Part shown: piece after piece, positions 17,795 through 25,776 of the stretch | How positions within the stretch are numbered: the stretch's first letter is position 1 | Layout: every line of letters begins with the position of its first letter | NCBI RefSeq assembly: GCF_902859875.1 | Contig: NZ_CADIKF010000019.1 | Span: 1 to 64,000, forward strand | DNA from: Paraburkholderia solisilvae | Lineage (GTDB): Bacteria > Pseudomonadota > Gammaproteobacteria > Burkholderiales > Burkholderiaceae | Direction of reading: 5' to 3' | DNA: 64,000 bases | Made by a program: the position numbers and the translations under genes | The notes under the pieces: model-generated | What the model was told of the DNA's origin: nothing | What the model saw: only the letters and a program-made list of their open reading frames with translations | Database searches by the model: none

Positions 17795-18982
17795 ATGACC
17801 CAATCCCCTCCGAAACACGGTTTGCAGACGCGCATCGTTCATCCGCAGGACGACCTGACGCCCGGTTTCGAATCGTTCTCGGTGCCGGTCGCACGCGCGT
17901 CGACGGTGGTCTTTCCGGACCTCGCGACGATGCGCGCGCTCGACTGGCGCAACGACGCGCAATGGCGTTACGGCCTGCACGCGACGCCCACGCAGATCGT
18001 GCTCGCGCAGCGCCTCGCCGCGCTCGAAGGCGGTCATCACGCACTGCTGCAGCCGTCCGGACTGTCGTCCATTTCCAACGTGTTTTTCGGGTTCGCTAAA
18101 TCAGGCGACGATGTGCTGATTCCGGACAACGTGTACTCGCCGACCCGCGATCACGGCGACTGGCTCGCCCGCGACTTCGGCGTGACCGCGCGCTACTACG
18201 ACCCGATGATCGGCGCGCGGATCGCCGAACTGATCCAGCCGAATACGCGCCTGATCTGGCTCGAAGCACCCGGCTCGGTGACGATGGAAGTGTCCGACAT
18301 TCCCGCGATCACCGCGGTGGCGCGCGCGCGCAATATCGTCACGGCGATCGACAACACATGGTCGGCGGGCATCGCGTTCCGGCCGTTCGAACACGGCGTG
18401 GATGTCTCGGTGCAGGCGCTGACCAAGTATCAATCGGGCGGCGCCGACGTGCTGATGGGTGCGACGATCACCGCCGAGCCCGCGATGCATCACAAGCTGA
18501 AACTCGCGCGAATGCGCATGGGGATCGGCGTATCGTCGGACGACTGCTCGCTGATCCTGCGCAGCCTGCCGTCGCTGCAGGTGCGCTTCCAGCAACATGA
18601 CCGCACGGCGCTCGCGCTCGCGCGGTGGCTGAAGACGCGGCCTGAAATCGCCGCGGTGCTGCATCCGGCGCTGCCGGATTGCCCCGGGCATGCGATTTAC
18701 GAGCGCGATTTCAGCGGCGCGGGCGGACTGTTCTCGGTCGTCTTCGATGAGCGCTACAGCGCCGCGCAGATCGATACGTTTTGCGAGTCGCTCGAACTCT
18801 TTGCGATCGGCTGGAGCTGGGGCGGCAGCGCGAGCCTCGTGATGCCGTACGACATCGCGTCGATGCGCAGCGCGTCCGACTGGCCGTATCGCGGCACGCT
18901 GGTGCGCTTCTATATGGGGCTCGAGGAAGAGGCGGATTTGCGCGCGGATCTCGAGCGCTGTCTCGTGGCGCTTGCGGGCTGA
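17795..18982 (+). CDS. metC: Cystathionine beta-lyase MetC
   Basis: A 395-residue PLP enzyme of the Cys/Met metabolism family that cleaves cystathionine to homocysteine, pyruvate and ammonia in methionine synthesis. The PLP lysine is in QALTKYQSGGADVLMG, the substrate and PLP segments LQPSGLSSISNVFF and IDNTWSAGIAFRPFEHG are present, and the C-terminal SWGGSASLVMPYD matches MetC rather than cystathionine gamma-synthase. The ATG at 17795 gives the normal length; the frame open to 17726 adds no conserved residues. Confidence 0.9.
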   Translation: MTQSPPKHGLQTRIVHPQDDLTPGFESFSVPVARASTVVFPDLATMRALDWRNDAQWRYGLHATPTQIVLAQRLAALEGGHHALLQPSGLSSISNVFFGFAKSGDDVLIPDNVYSPTRDHGDWLARDFGVTARYYDPMIGARIAELIQPNTRLIWLEAPGSVTMEVSDIPAITAVARARNIVTAIDNTWSAGIAFRPFEHGVDVSVQALTKYQSGGADVLMGATITAEPAMHHKLKLARMRMGIGVSSDDCSLILRSLPSLQVRFQQHDRTALALARWLKTRPEIAAVLHPALPDCPGHAIYERDFSGAGGLFSVVFDERYSAAQIDTFCESLELFAIGWSWGGSASLVMPYDIASMRSASDWPYRGTLVRFYMGLEEEADLRADLERCLVALAG

Positions 18983-19087
18983 CGCGATCCGTTACGCGAC
19001 GCGCGTGTGGTGGCGTGTCGCTTATCGCCGCCGGCTAAACGTGCGTTGCCACCTTTTTGTCCAGCGAACCCGTGCCGCTTCGCGCGC

Positions 19088-19933
19088 TTACGCCGCAAAG
19101 AGCCGCAGCAAGCCGTCCAGCCCGACGTAATTGAACGCGACGCTCGCCGTTTCGCGCACCACCGGTTTCGCGCGGAACGCGACTGAGAGCCCGGCGGCGT
19201 CCATCATCTTCAGATCGTTCGAACCGTCGCCGAGCGCGATGGCGCGGCGCGGTTCGATGCCAAGCGTGGCGCACGCTTCGCGCAGCATCCGCGCCTTCAC
19301 ATCCGCATTGACGATCTCGCCGAGCACGCGTCCGGTCAGCTTGCCGTCGGCAATTTCAAGCGTGTTCGCGCGCGTGAAATCGAGGCTCAGGCGCGCCTGC
19401 AGCCTGTCGGTGAAAAACGTGAAGCCGCCCGACACCAGCAGCGTCTTGAGTCCGGCGGCCTTTACGCCGGCGAGCATGCGTTCGGCGCCCGGCGACAGCT
19501 GCAGGCGCTCTTCGTAGACCCGTTCGAGCGCGCTCGCGTCGAGACCCTTCAACAGCGCGACGCGGCGCGTGAGGCTTTCGTCGAAGTCCTTGATTTCGCC
19601 GCGCATCGATGCTTCGGTAATGGCGGCCACTTCCGCCTTGAGCCCGCAGAAGTCCGCGACTTCGTCGATGCATTCGATCGTGATCAGCGTCGAATCCATG
19701 TCCATCGCGACGAGGCCGAAATCGGTCAGGCGCAAGCCGGGTTCGACGAACGCGTAATCGAGCTCGTGCGTGCCGCAATACACATCGAGGTCCGCGCGCT
19801 GCGCCGGATTCGCGTTTTCGATGCGGACCGCGTGTTCATCGACGACGATGGCGGGTGAGCCGTGCGCGAGCGCGGTGAGTGGTTTGCGATGATCGGCGGA
19901 GAGCGGCGCGGGGCTTTGAATAACGAGGTTCAT
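19088..19933 (-). CDS. serB: Phosphoserine phosphatase SerB
   Basis: A 281-residue HAD-superfamily phosphatase catalysing the last step of serine synthesis. HAD motif I is MDMDSTLITIECIDEVADF with the nucleophile Asp, motif II is LLVSGGFTFF, and motif III/IV is ALGDGSNDLKMM. The first ~80 residues form the divergent N-terminal domain usual in proteobacterial SerB. Convergent with metC. Confidence 0.94.
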   Translation of the reverse strand: MNLVIQSPAPLSADHRKPLTALAHGSPAIVVDEHAVRIENANPAQRADLDVYCGTHELDYAFVEPGLRLTDFGLVAMDMDSTLITIECIDEVADFCGLKAEVAAITEASMRGEIKDFDESLTRRVALLKGLDASALERVYEERLQLSPGAERMLAGVKAAGLKTLLVSGGFTFFTDRLQARLSLDFTRANTLEIADGKLTGRVLGEIVNADVKARMLREACATLGIEPRRAIALGDGSNDLKMMDAAGLSVAFRAKPVVRETASVAFNYVGLDGLLRLFAA

Positions 19934-20137
19934 GTCGACGCGGAAAGGGCGCTAAAAGGGCGTGGTCCGGCAGGCGATGCGGCGCGTGGGCGCCGCGGAA
20001 AATCCGCCTATTGTAACGGGTCCGCCATGCTCGCCGAAGCCGGCCGTCATACGGGGGCCGATACAAACAAGGGGCGCCTGCTTCGTGAGACTCGCCGTGC
20101 GAGGCCAATACACAGCATCGCATGGCACAGGCACAGC

Positions 20138-20222
20138 GACCGGCGCTCGATCGATCCGATCGGCTACAAGCAGCTCGACAAGCGCACCGGCAAGGAGGTG
20201 GCGCGCGAGAACATCGCGCGCA
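20138..20222 (+). pseudogene. Isolated internal fragment of a ku gene
   Basis: About 85 bp nearly identical (roughly nine of ten bases by eye) and in the same orientation to bases 24744-24828 of the intact ku gene. Translated, it reads RRSIDPIGYKQLDKRTGKEV then ARENIARS, against RRSIDPIGYKQVNKRTGKEV then TRENIARG in the intact copy. Both ends break abruptly and there is no start or stop belonging to Ku. The differences are mostly silent or conservative, so it looks like a leftover of a second ku gene and not a recent exact copy. It marks the left edge of the accessory island. The rest of 19934-20287 holds no gene. Confidence 0.8.
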
Positions 20223-20287
20223 GTTATCCGGATCGGCTACGAACTCGCGCTAAAAAGAAGTGGGTCATGGCAAGACTGGCTACACGC

Positions 20288-21673
20288 TTACGATTGAACC
20301 GGAAAATCAAGCGTATTGAATGCGGCCGCGGCGTGATTGATCGTGGTCGGGCGCGTGGGCGGTTCGATCGGCAACGCATGCGGGCAGGGGTGAATGTCCT
20401 CAGCCTTGCGCGGCTGACTGAGCGTGAGTAACGACGCGAAATCCGTAGCGTTCGCGAATCGCGGTGTGTCGAGCAATGGCGGATTCGAGCGTTGCACGAT
20501 CAGCGACAACGTCTTCGCCATCGACAGATGATCGTGAAACGAATGATCGATGGTGCCCTGCTTGACGTATGGCGATACGACGATGGCCGGGACTCTGAAG
20601 CCATACCGGTCAAAGCGGAAGTCGCGTTTGGTCAGTGCAGTAGGCTTCTGCGGCTCGAGCGCCGGCATGCCGGAGACGACGGACGGGTCGGGAATGACGT
20701 GGTCGAAAAAGCCGCCATGCTCGTCGAACACAATCAACAGCAGGCTCTCCTCCCAGTACGGCGAATTCCTGATCGCGTTGTACATCTGCTCGACGAGCGC
20801 TTCGCCGCGGCGGACATCGCCGGTCGGATGCATCGATTCGCCGTTGCGGAAACCGCCGATCGGATCGTAGGTTGGCTCGATGAAAATGAAACTCGCATCC
20901 ACGTTGCCGCTCGCGAGGCTCGCGATCAGGTCGGCATGTTTGACGAAGCGTGTGGGATGCGCGTCGGCGCCTTTCAAAGACCACGATTGCGGAATATCGC
21001 CGTGAGCGACCAACCATTCTTGCGGAGTCAGCCGGGTGAGCAGCGAATCGCTGCCATTGCCGAACTTGGCGCCGTCGAACAGGCTCGAGACGACCGTATC
21101 CAGGCTGCTCGGCGAATGGTCGAGTCCCCAGGACGTGCCGGCCAGTGCGAAGAACCGGTTCGGCCATGTCGGCCCCGGCATCGACGAAAACCAGCGGTCG
21201 CAGACCGCGAACTGATGCGCGAGAAAGTTCAATACCGGCAGTTGGTCCGGCGAATAACCGCGCAGCCCGGTCGCGACGTCATAGCCGTGCGCGCCAAGAT
21301 CGCATGCAAACCCGTAGCCATTCGCATCGCTCGCCAGCGCGGGATATTTCCCGTTGCTCAGCGTGGCGGAATCCTTCGGCGCGTCGGGGATGAAGGCGCG
21401 AGCGTTAGCGGGGCCGCACAGTTGCACGAGCGTATCGGTGAACTCGTGGCCCGGATCGAATGAAAAGCGATATGGCGCACCTTGCGCGACCTGAAAAGAA
21501 ACACCGTTGACGTCGGTATTCTGAAAAGGGGGTTTTCCAATCAGCCCATCTGCCTGGGTCGGCGTTCCGTCCGTTGTCCAGCCACGCAGATCGGACCAGC
21601 CGAACACGTTGTCGTAGGAGCGGTTTTCCAGCATTAAGACGAACATCTTCTTGATCTTGCTGATAGCGGACAT
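20288..21673 (-). CDS. Phosphoesterase-family protein (phospholipase C / acid phosphatase type)
   Basis: A 461-residue member of the phospholipase C/AcpA phosphoesterase family. The N-terminal metal motif is LMLENRSYDNVFGW (Glu-16, Asn-17), the nucleophile region is SSMPGPTWPNRFFALAG, and metal ligands lie in FDEHGGFFDHV and DHSFHDHLSMAKTL. The ATG at 21673 has a GAGAG ribosome site. Unlike classical exported PlcC enzymes there is no Sec or Tat signal: conserved sequence begins within ten residues. The start is 20 bp after the stop of the upstream membrane-protein gene, so the pair is an operon. Substrate could be phospholipids or phosphomonoesters. Confidence 0.87.
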   Translation of the reverse strand: MSAISKIKKMFVLMLENRSYDNVFGWSDLRGWTTDGTPTQADGLIGKPPFQNTDVNGVSFQVAQGAPYRFSFDPGHEFTDTLVQLCGPANARAFIPDAPKDSATLSNGKYPALASDANGYGFACDLGAHGYDVATGLRGYSPDQLPVLNFLAHQFAVCDRWFSSMPGPTWPNRFFALAGTSWGLDHSPSSLDTVVSSLFDGAKFGNGSDSLLTRLTPQEWLVAHGDIPQSWSLKGADAHPTRFVKHADLIASLASGNVDASFIFIEPTYDPIGGFRNGESMHPTGDVRRGEALVEQMYNAIRNSPYWEESLLLIVFDEHGGFFDHVIPDPSVVSGMPALEPQKPTALTKRDFRFDRYGFRVPAIVVSPYVKQGTIDHSFHDHLSMAKTLSLIVQRSNPPLLDTPRFANATDFASLLTLSQPRKAEDIHPCPHALPIEPPTRPTTINHAAAAFNTLDFPVQS

Positions 21674-21692
21674 CAGTTGCTCTCTCGTGGCG

Positions 21693-22256
21693 TTATTTGA
21701 TCTGGAATGCACTCGACAGTTTGTTCGCGCCATACGGCAGGAACAAGGTAGCGCCCGATGCGAAAAAGCCCCAGGCCGCGTTCGCTTTATCGATGGGTTG
21801 GCCAGAATACAGTTGCAAGACAACGTAAAAGCCGACCGCAATAAAAAAAGTGCCCAGCACGATCATACCGATCAGCGCAATGAGCCGTGACGAACTGGCG
21901 ACCATCGGCGGCGCCTGTCCGGCACCTGGCGTTGGCGTGCCTTCCGGGAGGCTGGCCTCCTCGGACAACGCCGTTGCAAGACTCCATTTCTGAACGCGCA
22001 ATGTCTTGATCACGATCAGCAGGCCAATGAACATGACGACCGCCATGCCGATCACGATACCGTCTTTCAACACACCATCCACCGCAACGCCTGATGCGCC
22101 GCCGACCGACGCGGGCAGCGCAGCCGTCTGTCCGAATGCGAATCGCGACGCGGACATGGCGCATCCGATAAACGCCGCGTACAGGTAGCGCAGGTGTCGC
22201 GCGCCCGCCGCTGCTTTACGCATCATCAGCACAGTTTCAGTTTCTGTCCGATTCAT
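21693..22256 (-). CDS. Small membrane protein co-operonic with the phosphoesterase
   Basis: A 187-residue protein I do not recognise. After a basic start there is a hydrophobic segment resembling a signal peptide (YLYAAFIGCAMSASRFAFG), then two clear transmembrane helices (GIVIGMAVVMFIGLLIVIK and LIALIGMIVLGTFFIAVGFY) separated by a ~40-residue Pro/Ser-rich loop, and a short hydrophobic C-terminus. The ATG at 22256 has a GGAG ribosome site; the frame is open further upstream to 22346. Placement 20 bp ahead of the phosphoesterase suggests a partner role (anchor, chaperone or release factor), which is inference. Confidence 0.72.
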   Translation of the reverse strand: MNRTETETVLMMRKAAAGARHLRYLYAAFIGCAMSASRFAFGQTAALPASVGGASGVAVDGVLKDGIVIGMAVVMFIGLLIVIKTLRVQKWSLATALSEEASLPEGTPTPGAGQAPPMVASSSRLIALIGMIVLGTFFIAVGFYVVLQLYSGQPIDKANAAWGFFASGATLFLPYGANKLSSAFQIK

Positions 22257-22552
22257 ATCCACTCCAGCTTCGCTTGTTGTTTGCGCGGCCCGCCCAAGCC
22301 TGTATGACATGGATTCAATATGCACGAGCATGTCGTCGTGTTGCATGACGAGCTAAGCGTAACGACGGGGTATGCGAGTGCAAAGCGGTGAACGAAGCCG
22401 TGTCGTGGAGGAGCGAAGCCGACACGCAATATCGGCTGTTCAGGAATATCGCGGATCGCTCGGTGTTGTATTGGTAATCGACACCGCCGACGCGTATGTC
22501 GTGATGACCTGCGTAGACAGCGGCGTTCACTCAATCTCAACGAGCGTTCCAC
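22257..22552. promoter_or_regulatory. Divergent intergenic region of the island
   Basis: About 300 bp separate the minus-strand membrane protein/phosphoesterase operon from the plus-strand holin-like gene, so promoters for both must lie here. I see no consensus -35/-10 pair and no clear repeat. Base composition is lower in G+C than the flanking core genes. Confidence 0.35.
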
Positions 22553-23329
22553 ATGAGATGGCCCGACCTCGCCGATACGATTGCCCAGCATGCGCCTTTG
22601 CTGGGCTCCGCACTGCGCTCGCACGACGCGAACACAGGACCCGTGCACGCGATCGTTGCGTCGATCACCGGAACCGCCGCTGACGATCCTGCTGCTGCAG
22701 CGGCGGCGATCGCAGCCGACCCGGCGCTGCTCGAGACGCTCCGTTCCGCTGAAGCGCAAAGCCGCGCGGACCTCGTTGCTTACGTACTGCGCACAGGGGG
22801 GAGCAGGGCGGCCGGACCTGCTGTCGACGCGGTGCGCGCGCAGCGTGGCCTGTGGGGAAGTCTGGGTGTCGTACGGAACGTCACGTATTCGCGTAATGAC
22901 GAAAGGCAGCGTGGCAAGTACGTTTTCATGCGCCCATTGCTTACAGCCGCGGTGGTGTTAGCGACTATTCTTGTCGTGTTCGCCGTGCTGCTTGGCTTCG
23001 CGGATCACGCGCTGCACGATCCGTCGGTCGCCGCAACCGCCGGCTGCGTGTTGATGTATTTCATGAGCGAGGCGCGCCTTGTGACGGCGTACTGGTTCGG
23101 TGCGACGCACGACTCGAAGAATGCCGATGCATCGGCGCAATTGCGCGAGGTGCAGGAGCGCCACGAACGCATTGAGGGCAGAGAGGCGGTGGCCCGGGAA
23201 ACGGAGGGAGGCGTCGACGAGCGTGAGAGGGATCAGAAACGGATAGGGCGTTCTGCACTCGTCGTCGAATCGCCGCCAGCGGAGCGCAGCGCTACCGGGC
23301 TCTTCGAACAGCGTGGGCCGCGATCCTGA
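22553..23329 (+). CDS. 3TM-holin-like membrane protein (gene-transfer-agent/phage holin type)
   Basis: A 258-residue protein with the layout of the 3TM holin family. It has an N-terminal helical region (LADTIAQHAPLLGSALRS), an Ala/Asp repeat segment typical of these proteins (AAAAAAIAADPALLETLRSA), then two clear transmembrane helices (FMRPLLTAAVVLATILVVFA and SVAATAGCVLMYFMSEARLV) and the family-like ending TAYWFGATHDSKNAD. A charged 65-residue C-terminal tail is extra. It would oligomerise in the inner membrane to let a muramidase reach the wall. The GH25 muramidase lies next to it on the opposite strand. Family call is from pattern only. Confidence 0.62.
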   Translation: MRWPDLADTIAQHAPLLGSALRSHDANTGPVHAIVASITGTAADDPAAAAAAIAADPALLETLRSAEAQSRADLVAYVLRTGGSRAAGPAVDAVRAQRGLWGSLGVVRNVTYSRNDERQRGKYVFMRPLLTAAVVLATILVVFAVLLGFADHALHDPSVAATAGCVLMYFMSEARLVTAYWFGATHDSKNADASAQLREVQERHERIEGREAVARETEGGVDERERDQKRIGRSALVVESPPAERSATGLFEQRGPRS

Positions 23330-23387
23330 GTGGCCTGACCCAGCGTGGCCTGACCCCGCGCGACCCCTTTACTGGCATCAAGTCGGC

Positions 23388-24050
23388 CTAGTTAAATTGA
23401 GGCCATTGCGCTTTCAACTGATCCAGGTTGCCGACGAAGCAACTGCGATCATATTTTCCCTTTGCGGTTTGCGTCGGCTGAGGCCCATCTGAACCGTCGG
23501 TATACTGCCAAAGTGTAAATTTGGTCCAAAGCTTCGGTAAATCGATGGGTTCGTTGTTATAGCGCGCAAACCAGAGCGGGCAATTGGCGGCGGCACAGTT
23601 GGGAGCGGCAGTTGCTGCCTTTTCCACCAGAAGTGCGCCACCGTAAATCATCGGCCATCGGCCGGTCTTTTCCTGTATTTTTTCCACGAATTCACATACG
23701 CCGTCGAACGGCATGTCGGGACCGCTATGGCTTGCCTCAAAGTCAAGGCAAAGTAAGGTCTGTTTATCAAATTCTGAATCGACACCCCACTGTATCGCTT
23801 TGAGGAAGTTATCGACCTGGTCCTGGACCGGCGCCCCGCTGGCGAAATGATAGGCACCCCAAAGAAGCCCCGCGGCTCGAGCCTCGTGTCGACGGTTCGA
23901 ATACATCGGGTCCTGTACCGTCGAGCCCTCGCTTGCCTTGTGAATTAAGGCCACGATACCGTCGGCCTTCGCTTCCGAAAGAGACGACAGCTCGTTTCCG
24001 TGGTACAGGTCAAGCACGACGTCGATAGAACCATTCAATGTTCGTGGCAT
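23388..24050 (-). CDS. GH25 family lysozyme (muramidase)
   Basis: A 220-residue glycoside hydrolase family 25 protein that would cut the MurNAc-GlcNAc bond. It covers the whole barrel: VVLDLYHGN with the first catalytic-face Asp, IVALIHKASEGSTVQDPMY, AAGLLWGAYHFASG, the catalytic DxE motif in LCLDFEAS, and FTLWQYTDG near the end. There is no signal peptide, as in endolysins that rely on a holin. The start at 24050 follows GAGGA on the minus strand. The gene is visibly poorer in G+C than the neighbouring core genes, a sign of transfer. Confidence 0.87.
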   Translation of the reverse strand: MPRTLNGSIDVVLDLYHGNELSSLSEAKADGIVALIHKASEGSTVQDPMYSNRRHEARAAGLLWGAYHFASGAPVQDQVDNFLKAIQWGVDSEFDKQTLLCLDFEASHSGPDMPFDGVCEFVEKIQEKTGRWPMIYGGALLVEKAATAAPNCAAANCPLWFARYNNEPIDLPKLWTKFTLWQYTDGSDGPQPTQTAKGKYDRSCFVGNLDQLKAQWPQFN

Positions 24051-24639
24051 AGTGTCCTCTATAGCGGAGTGGCTTGTCCGGCTGCCGGGATGGCATACGA
24101 ACCGACAATGTTTATTTTTAGCGCACTCGCATTTGGCAGCGGTGCTGAGCCCGAAAAAAACAGTGTGTGGCCGAACTGAATCGCACTGGAAATAACGGAG
24201 TCTTCAAGGGTGGGGTGTCAGAGAGATTGGAGGTCGGGAAAGTGAAAACAGGGTAAGGAAGCTGATCGGGGACACAGTGTTCCGGGCAGGCTCGAAAAGC
24301 GTGCGATGCAAGTGGTGTTCGAGCATCGGCACGAGTACGAAACGCAGTGAGCGGCGATCCGTTCAATTGCGTCGAAGATGGAGAAGACGCGCGAGACGCT
24401 GCGCAACGAGGTCAATCAGGCGGAGCGGGATCACGGTCAGCGGGCGGGCGCGACGAACGAGCCCGTCAGATTTTTAGTGTGGCGAGATCACCGTATCTTT
24501 TGCCGCCGCTCGCGCAAGACTTACAGGCAGCCCACGCGCAACAGCATGCCTGCTCATGCGCACGGACGCGCGCGGCGCGCGTGCGGCTGCATGGCATGCT
24601 TGCTGCTTCTTTCGAAGTCTGAACCTTCGGGAGCGCGCG
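24051..24639. other. 590-bp gap between GH25 gene and ku
   Basis: No intact gene. 24270-24415 carries a regulator relic listed separately. 24100-24300 is relatively A/T-rich. Near 24555-24600 is a GC-rich inverted repeat (GCGCACG to CGTGCG) just upstream of ku that could lie in its leader. The right end of the island must fall somewhere in this stretch. Confidence 0.5.
24270..24415 (-). pseudogene. Frameshifted N-terminal relic of an IclR-like regulator
   Basis: On the minus strand from an ATG at 24415 the frame reads SLRSVSRVFSIFDAIER, and continuing in a second frame gives NGSPLTAFRTRADARTPLAS, which together resemble the first helix-turn-helix region of IclR-family regulators. One frameshift near 24357 and then loss of similarity show it is not functional. 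The length is short, so the family call is tentative. Confidence 0.35.
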
Positions 24640-25620
24640 ATGGCACATATGATCTGGAAAGGCGCGATCAGCTTTGGCCTGGTGCATGTACCAGTGCAGT
24701 TGTACCCGGCGACCCAGTCGGAGAAGGTCGGCTTCAATCTGCTCGACCGGCGCTCGATCGACCCGATCGGCTACAAGCAGGTCAATAAGCGCACCGGCAA
24801 GGAAGTGACGCGCGAGAACATCGCGCGCGGCTTCGAATACGAAAAAGGCAAATACGTGGTGATGTCCGACGCGGAGATACGCGCGGCCAATCCGGAGTCG
24901 ACGCAGACAGTCGATATCCTCGCGTTTGTCGAAGCACCCGAAATCTCGTTCCTGTACCTCGATACGCCGTATTACCTCGCGCCCGACCGCAAGGGCGAAA
25001 AGGTCTATGCACTGTTGCGCGATGCGCTGAAAGACAGTGGCAAAGTCGGCATTGCGAACGTCGTGATGCACAACAAGCAGCATCTTGCGGTGCTGATTCC
25101 GCTCGGGCCGGTGCTTGCGCTGAACACGCTGCGCTGGGCGACCGAGGTCCGTTCGTATGACGAACTGAAGTTGCCCGATGAAAGCCGGAAGAAGTCCGGC
25201 GTCACCGCGCGCGAACTCGGCATGGCGAAAAAGCTGATCGACGACATGACCGACACGTGGAATCCGTCCGCTTATCACGACACGTTCCACGACGACATCA
25301 TGACGCTCGTCGAACGCAAGGTGCGAGCGGGCAAGACCGAGGACATCGGCGAAGTCGACGAACCGCGCGAAACGCGGCCGAGCGCCGAGATCCTGGACCT
25401 GTCGGATCTGCTCAAGCGCAGCCTCGGGCGTGGCAAGGGAAAAGCGGGGAAGCCGGCGGCGAAGGCCGCGGCCGCGCGCGCGAGCGACGCGGGGGAAGAC
25501 GCGCAGGAGGAGGCTGATACCAGTGCCGGCGCACGTACCGCATCGCGGCGCACGAAGAGCAAGACGCCGGCGCGTCGCAGCGCGAGCGGTACGGCCGCGC
25601 GCAAACGCCGCGCGGCGTGA
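24640..25620 (+). CDS. ku: Non-homologous end joining protein Ku
   Basis: A 326-residue bacterial Ku that binds DNA ends as a homodimer ring and recruits LigD. The beta-barrel start is WKGAISFGLVHVPVQLYPAT; RRSIDPIGYKQVNKRTGKEV, LDTPYYLAPDRKGEKVYALL and MHNKQHLAVLIPLGPVLALN are family segments. The C-terminal ~60 residues are Lys/Arg/Ala-rich, a typical extended DNA-binding tail. The ATG at 24640 (MAHMIWKG) follows a GGGAG ribosome site; upstream codons to 24556 are not conserved. LigD follows 156 bp downstream. An 85-bp part of this gene is repeated at 20138-20222. Confidence 0.94.
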   Translation: MAHMIWKGAISFGLVHVPVQLYPATQSEKVGFNLLDRRSIDPIGYKQVNKRTGKEVTRENIARGFEYEKGKYVVMSDAEIRAANPESTQTVDILAFVEAPEISFLYLDTPYYLAPDRKGEKVYALLRDALKDSGKVGIANVVMHNKQHLAVLIPLGPVLALNTLRWATEVRSYDELKLPDESRKKSGVTARELGMAKKLIDDMTDTWNPSAYHDTFHDDIMTLVERKVRAGKTEDIGEVDEPRETRPSAEILDLSDLLKRSLGRGKGKAGKPAAKAAAARASDAGEDAQEEADTSAGARTASRRTKSKTPARRSASGTAARKRRAA

Positions 25621-25776
25621 GCACGCGATCGGATACCCGCGTCAATGCATGAGAGGCGGAAAGTATGAGTCTTGGAGAACGCTATGCGTGGATCTATGCA
25701 AATGTCCGGATCAACGCGCCCACCCAGGCTCGCCCAGGAACGCTCACCGCAACGAAGCTAACCGTCACGTTGAACC

